17,487 nucleotides of DNA from Actinomycetota bacterium (GTDB taxonomy: Bacteria; Actinomycetota; Acidimicrobiia; Acidimicrobiales; Microtrichaceae). The notes beneath the pieces are model-generated. The model did not search any database, had not been told where the DNA came from, and was given only the letters and a program-made list of their open reading frames with translations. Each line of letters starts with the position of its first letter. Position 1 is the stretch's first letter. The stretch covers positions 1 to 17,487 of the forward strand of contig WLLG01000014.1 of the NCBI GenBank assembly GCA_009700815.1. Direction: 5' to 3'. Positions 13,739 to 17,487 of the stretch are shown piece by piece. Both the position numbers and the translations under genes were made by a program.

Positions 13739-15122
13739 CGCGCAGCTCGACAGCACAACCAAGCCAGCGGCATTTGTAACCAAGGCACCCAAGCTGGGCC
13801 TCGTGGGCGGGTTCGACGGTATACGCGGAATTGGCATCTGCATGGTGCTCATCGGGCATGCGCTCTTTGAGTACGTGGAGTCCTGGGTGACAATCGTCGA
13901 CACCTTCTTCGTGCTGAGTGGTTTTCTGATCACCACGCTGTTGCTTCAAGAGACGCGCACAACAGGAACAATCAGCCTGAAGAAGTTCTACTCGCGCCGT
14001 GGCATTCGATTGCTGCCTTCACTGTGGCTGTTCGTTGGCGTGTGGCTGGTCATTTCGACAATCTGCACGCTCATCGGGTTCAAACCGCTCAGTCTGCGCT
14101 ACGTGGGCCAAGACGCTGCAGCGGCACTGCTGTACGTGTATCACCTGTTCTTCCCCAACGGCCTGGCCGTGATCCGTCCAGACATTCAGGGCAATCGAGT
14201 GATGTGGCATCTCTGGACCTTGTCAGTCGAAGAGTGGTTCTATGCCGTCATTGCGGGCACGGTTCTGATCTGCGTGAAGAAGCATTGGATCAAGCAACTC
14301 GGCGTGCTGATGGGTGTGTTCTTTGTTGGTATCGGAATTGCCCGTTGGTATGCGTATACGGGGTTCTATCAAGACGATGTGACCATGATCTCGGGCGTGC
14401 GGATGGCTCTGCTGCAGCGGCCCGATGCACTCATGTTGGGCGTTGGTATGGCTACCTTCAACGCCTATCTCACTGAGGAGCGCTTGTTGCGCTGGCGAAA
14501 GGTATTTCTGTTTGCCGGAACCGTTGGCCTGGTCGTGTGGTTCGTGATGCTCAATCTCTCGAGCGGACTGGTGCGCAAACTAGGCGGCCCGTATGTTGAT
14601 TATCTGCCTGCAGGGCCCGAGGAGTTCACCCGGCCGCAAATGCTCGAGACCATGTATTGGTTCCGCTTTGGTCACACGCTTGGGGCATTGTCTTTCGCTC
14701 TGATTTTGATCTGCCTCGTCAGGTTGAGTGACTGGTGGCTCAGCCGATTTTGGTCACTGCCGCAATTTCGTTGGCTCGGCAGGCTGAGCTACACGCTCTA
14801 CATCTGGCATGCGCTGCCCTACATCTTCATCTTTGCGTTGATGGGTGGCGCTGATGCATCACTCAAGGTGCAATTGATCCGCACGCCCATCTTGATAGCA
14901 GCGGCATTCGCAGTCTCGTTGCCGGTGTACTACCTCGTCGAGTTACGGGTCCTTCGAATGAAGCTCAAGTACTCATCTGAAAAGGAAGTCCTCGATCTAC
15001 GCACCGGCAAGATGGTCCAGGTCAACATGGCCGGCCAGGTTGACCAGATCAAGTCGCCAGACAGGACTCTTGCCGCAGAGGAAACAGGCGAGGTTCCACC
15101 TAGCTCCCCGCAGCCTTCGTAG
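13680..15122 (+). CDS. acyltransferase 3 family membrane protein (second of tandem pair)
   Basis: A 480-residue paralog of the preceding gene. The shared core starts at APKLGLVGGFDGIRGIGI and has H60 in LIGHALF, DTFFVLSGFLITTLLLQE, KKFYSRRGIRLLPS, LWTLSVEEWFY, RPDALMLGVGMATFNAYL and LGRLSYTLYIWH. The tail repeats the sibling's motif as EKEVLDLRTGKM (about 434-445), so duplication included it; beyond it the tails differ. The role should be transfer of an acyl group to a surface molecule. Start choice is open: ATG 13680 has GAGGG five bases upstream but overlaps the first gene by 59 bases; GTG 13731 gives an 8-base overlap and an N-terminus closer in length to the sibling, but has no ribosome site; TTG 13668 is also in frame. 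The gene is convergent with the SDR gene, 48 bases away. Confidence 0.9.
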   Translation: MNTVRGKTALTQTGSPEVSSAQLDSTTKPAAFVTKAPKLGLVGGFDGIRGIGICMVLIGHALFEYVESWVTIVDTFFVLSGFLITTLLLQETRTTGTISLKKFYSRRGIRLLPSLWLFVGVWLVISTICTLIGFKPLSLRYVGQDAAAALLYVYHLFFPNGLAVIRPDIQGNRVMWHLWTLSVEEWFYAVIAGTVLICVKKHWIKQLGVLMGVFFVGIGIARWYAYTGFYQDDVTMISGVRMALLQRPDALMLGVGMATFNAYLTEERLLRWRKVFLFAGTVGLVVWFVMLNLSSGLVRKLGGPYVDYLPAGPEEFTRPQMLETMYWFRFGHTLGALSFALILICLVRLSDWWLSRFWSLPQFRWLGRLSYTLYIWHALPYIFIFALMGGADASLKVQLIRTPILIAAAFAVSLPVYYLVELRVLRMKLKYSSEKEVLDLRTGKMVQVNMAGQVDQIKSPDRTLAAEETGEVPPSSPQPS

Positions 15123-15136
15123 CTGTCCTGTCCCAC

Positions 15137-15151
15137 CCGAGCCGCCCTCGG
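15137..15151. terminator. weak hairpin between convergent acyltransferase and SDR genes
   Basis: CCGAG (15137-15141) and CTCGG (15147-15151) form a 5-bp stem with loop CCGCC in the 48-base convergent gap. No T run follows. The terminator role is inferred from position. Confidence 0.25.
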
Positions 15152-15170
15152 TAGTACTAACAGAGAGCGA

Positions 15171-16067
15171 TCAGCTGCTGAGTGTCTTGAGTAGCTTCTG
15201 GAGTTCGCCGGAGGGATCCTCGGGCACGATGTAGCCGGTCTCATCGCGGATCTCGTCAAAGTGATCGCGAACGTCCTCGACACTGTGGCCTTCGCCGTAC
15301 CAACCTGGGGTCAGACCGATGAAGTAGCGAGCGACAACGCCGCCGGCCACGGAGTAGACCTCGCCAGACACGGGGCATTCCTCATGTGCCAAGTAGACCA
15401 CGGTGGGTGTCACTTCGGCAGGCTCGAGCTTGTCTCCGAGCGGGCCGAGCAAGTCTTCGGTCATGCGGGTCTTTGCAACCGGAGCAATAGCGTTCACTTT
15501 GATGCCCTTGGACTTGCCCTCATTAGCGAGCACGCGAGTGAATCCGACGATGCCGAGCTTTGCGGCGCCATAGTTGGACTGGCCAAAGTTGCCGAGCAGT
15601 CCAGAGTTAGAACTGGTGTTGACCACGCGGCCATAACCTTTTTCACGCATGATGAGCCAAGCAGGCTGCGTGACGTAAAACGCGCCGAGAAGATGCACTG
15701 CGATCACAGGCTCAAGCAAATCAGGGGTGAGATTGTGAAAGGTCTTGTCCTTGAGGATGCCGGCATTGTTGATCACGATGTCAACGGTTCCGAACGCATC
15801 CACGGCTGTCTGCACGATGGCCTGACCACCCTCTGGGGTTGCTACGGAGTCATGATTGGCAACTGCCTCGCCACCGGCAGCAATGATTTCATCTACTACT
15901 AGTTGTGCAGCAGAAGCGTTGTCGCCAACCCCATTGACCGAACCGCCAAGGTCGTTCACCACGATGCGTGCGCCGCGTCGGGCCAATTCCAGAGCATGTG
16001 ATTTTCCAAGTCCGCCACCTGCTCCGGTGATGATTGCTACTTGTCCGTCAAATCCGAGATCAGTCAT
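15171..16067 (-). CDS. (3R)-hydroxyacyl-CoA dehydrogenase, SDR of the HSD17B4/MFE-2 type
   Basis: A 298-residue short-chain dehydrogenase closely resembling the N-terminal dehydrogenase domain of peroxisomal multifunctional enzyme 2 (17-beta-HSD type 4). Seen: nucleotide-binding TGAGGGLG (14-21), NDLGGSVNGVG (38-48), AVANHDSV, NNAGILKDKTF (100-110), S153 in TSSNSGLLGNFGQ, and Y166-x3-K170 in NYGAAK. The aspartate of NDLGG after strand 2 points to NAD+ as cofactor. It should oxidise (3R)-hydroxyacyl-CoA to 3-ketoacyl-CoA in a fatty-acid or sterol side-chain beta-oxidation. Unlike MFE-2 there is no fused MaoC hydratase or SCP2 domain; the C-terminal 45 residues are a short extra segment. ATG 16067 has AAGG six bases upstream. 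It lies downstream of the acyl-CoA ligase on the same strand, after 189 bases without a visible gene, and may be cotranscribed with it. Confidence 0.9.
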   Translation of the reverse strand: MTDLGFDGQVAIITGAGGGLGKSHALELARRGARIVVNDLGGSVNGVGDNASAAQLVVDEIIAAGGEAVANHDSVATPEGGQAIVQTAVDAFGTVDIVINNAGILKDKTFHNLTPDLLEPVIAVHLLGAFYVTQPAWLIMREKGYGRVVNTSSNSGLLGNFGQSNYGAAKLGIVGFTRVLANEGKSKGIKVNAIAPVAKTRMTEDLLGPLGDKLEPAEVTPTVVYLAHEECPVSGEVYSVAGGVVARYFIGLTPGWYGEGHSVEDVRDHFDEIRDETGYIVPEDPSGELQKLLKTLSS

Positions 16068-16256
16068 CTGTTGCCTTCATTCAGTCTTCGTCGTGAGTGC
16101 TCGTAGAGGCACTGCTGCTGCATCGGGCACGGCTGTGCTCCAAAGAATCTCCATACGGTACCGACAGCACTGCCGCTGGAGAAATCGAAAGCAACCTATG
16201 GCTCGGCATTTCCGAAGGAATCCGCAGCACTGCTAGTCGGGAGCGGAACTCCTGCC

Positions 16257-17487
16257 CTATTCGGAGACAATCCCGAGTTGGTCAAGTGCGTATTGCTTGT
16301 GGCGCTTGTAGTCCACCTTGCCGTTTGGTGCGCGGCCAATGCTGTCTACGAATAGAACAGTCTTTGGAGCCTTGTATGCGGCGAGAACCGCCTTGACGTG
16401 CTCAATCAGTTCAGCGGACTCAACACTGGCGCCTGGTGCGATCTCTACAACCGCAGTGATGGCCTCGCCGAACTTCTCATCGGGAACTCCCACTACGACT
16501 GCATCGTGCACCTGAGCCTGAGTCTTGAGTGCCTCCTCCACTTCTTCCGGAAAGACTTTCTCTCCTCCTGTGTTGATGCAGACAGACCCTCGGCCCAGCA
16601 GCGTGATGGTGCCGTCAGCCTCGATCGTTGCGTAGTCACCGGGCATGGAATAGCGAACGCCCTCGAACTCGATGAAGGTCGCGGCCGATTTTTCGGGGTC
16701 TTTGTAATAACCCAATGGCTGATTGCCCGGCACTGCAACACGACCGCGTTCCCCGGAACCCGCCTGAACGGCATGACCGTCATCACTGATGACCTGCGCT
16801 CCATTTCCGAGAGAAAAGTGAGCAGTCTTTTCTTCCGCACCGGAAGATGACACGGACTGCCCTAGGCCGATTGCCTCGGAGCTTGAAAACGAATCAATCA
16901 GGAACATGTTGGGATTGTGCTTGAGGAGGCCCTGCTTGGAACCCTCGGACCACATCACGCCAGAAGAGGTGATCAGGAACAGGCTCGAGAGATCCCAGCG
17001 ATCGGGCTGAGCATCCAGCACCCGCAGAATCGGTTTGGCGAATGCATCTCCGACGATGGTCAGGGCCCCAACCTTCTCACGCTGAATGGTGTCGAGGAGT
17101 TCTTCGATGTCTAGGTGGCGGTCCTCAAGGAGCACGAGAGATCCGCCGGCGGTGAGGTACAAGTTGGCAGTGAACCAACCAGTGCCGTGCATCAGTGGGC
17201 ATGCGGGCATGCCGGGCATGCCGGGAGCCTCTAGGGAGTCAATCGCTGCAGTAAAACCGATTGTTTCGGGGTCCTCGTTGAACAGCGGGTTGCTGACCGA
17301 GATGACGGCTCGAATGAGGTCGTCTTGTCTCCACATCACACCCTTCGGCATGCCAGTCGTGCCCCCCGTGTAGATCATCAAGATGTCATCGCCAGATCTA
17401 CCCCAGGCCGGCACCACGCGCTCGGTCGGCACTGTCACCACCGACTCATAGGCGGTGGCCCATTCGGGCATTTCGCCGCTGCCGTCA
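16257..17487 (-). CDS. FadD-type acyl-CoA ligase, C-terminal part (runs off window end)
   Basis: An AMP-forming acyl-CoA synthetase lacking its first part, which lies beyond the window; 409 residues are visible and the frame stays open to base 17487. Motifs, counted from the Met at 17471: phosphate-binding YTGGTTGMPKGVMW (34-47), CPLMHGTGWF (91-100), DSFSSSEAIGLG (193-204), MPGDYA (276-281), LLGRGSVCINTGGEKVFPEE (291-310) and the catalytic lysine K385 in PNGKVDY. It should activate a carboxylic acid with ATP and load CoA. The MPKGVMWRQDD stretch is typical of actinobacterial FadD enzymes, including steroid side-chain ligases such as FadD19, but chain length or sterol preference cannot be read here. 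The Met at 17471 is internal, not the start. Downstream comes the SDR gene, so the pair fits a beta-oxidation cluster. A Gly-Met-Pro repeat sits at residues 84-89. Confidence 0.92.
   Translation of the reverse strand, partial: DGSGEMPEWATAYESVVTVPTERVVPAWGRSGDDILMIYTGGTTGMPKGVMWRQDDLIRAVISVSNPLFNEDPETIGFTAAIDSLEAPGMPGMPACPLMHGTGWFTANLYLTAGGSLVLLEDRHLDIEELLDTIQREKVGALTIVGDAFAKPILRVLDAQPDRWDLSSLFLITSSGVMWSEGSKQGLLKHNPNMFLIDSFSSSEAIGLGQSVSSSGAEEKTAHFSLGNGAQVISDDGHAVQAGSGERGRVAVPGNQPLGYYKDPEKSAATFIEFEGVRYSMPGDYATIEADGTITLLGRGSVCINTGGEKVFPEEVEEALKTQAQVHDAVVVGVPDEKFGEAITAVVEIAPGASVESAELIEHVKAVLAAYKAPKTVLFVDSIGRAPNGKVDYKRHKQYALDQLGIVSE

Noticed and set aside
1..17487. CRISPR array, insertion sequence, integrase or phage genes
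   Set aside because: No regularly spaced repeats, transposase, integrase or phage-like protein was seen on either strand.

Overview
The window looks like part of an actinobacterial chromosome of moderate GC (roughly mid-50s percent by eye). The best clue is a response regulator that matches the mycobacterial DevR/DosR family in length (217 residues) and motifs. A DevS-like HisKA_3 kinase, a DosR-regulon-type flavin/F420 split-barrel protein, a LIP-family lipase lipoprotein, a DUF2236 oxygenase and a FadD-type acyl-CoA ligase agree with this. Species or family cannot be fixed from the sequence; a free-living aquatic or soil actinomycete is a reasonable inference.

Left part (1-5901), signalling: the window opens inside an alpha/beta hydrolase on the minus strand. 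Divergent from it is a PAS-GGDEF-EAL protein whose GGDEF half looks active and whose EAL half has lost most catalytic residues. Convergent with that lies devR. Devr and a PAS-PAS histidine kinase are divergently transcribed, and the shared gap holds a DosR-box-like palindrome (GxGAC-N4-GTCxC) beside a good -10 element. After the kinase comes a 456-base stretch without a convincing gene but with a very strong hairpin (4725-4766) and a second DosR-box-like site. That site sits upstream of a small unrecognised gene and a PNPOx-like split-barrel gene that look like one transcript. The inference is a compact DevR-controlled stress or hypoxia module next to a c-di-GMP enzyme.

Middle part (5999-10958), secreted and small-molecule enzymes: a lipoprotein lipase runs tail-to-tail (stop codons overlapping) into a DUF2236 oxygenase. 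Divergent from the latter is an operon of a choloylglycine-hydrolase-family Ntn amidase whose stop overlaps the start of a DHA2-type MFS transporter. The pair suggests cleavage of an amide compound linked to transport.

Right part (11023-17487), acyl metabolism: a glutaryl-CoA dehydrogenase (minus) is divergent from two tandem paralogous acyltransferase-3 membrane proteins (plus), both divergent starts looking leaderless. Convergent with them are a (3R)-hydroxyacyl-CoA dehydrogenase of the HSD17B4/MFE-2 type and, upstream of it on the same strand, an acyl-CoA ligase cut by the window end. No rRNA, tRNA, CRISPR array, insertion sequence or phage gene was seen.
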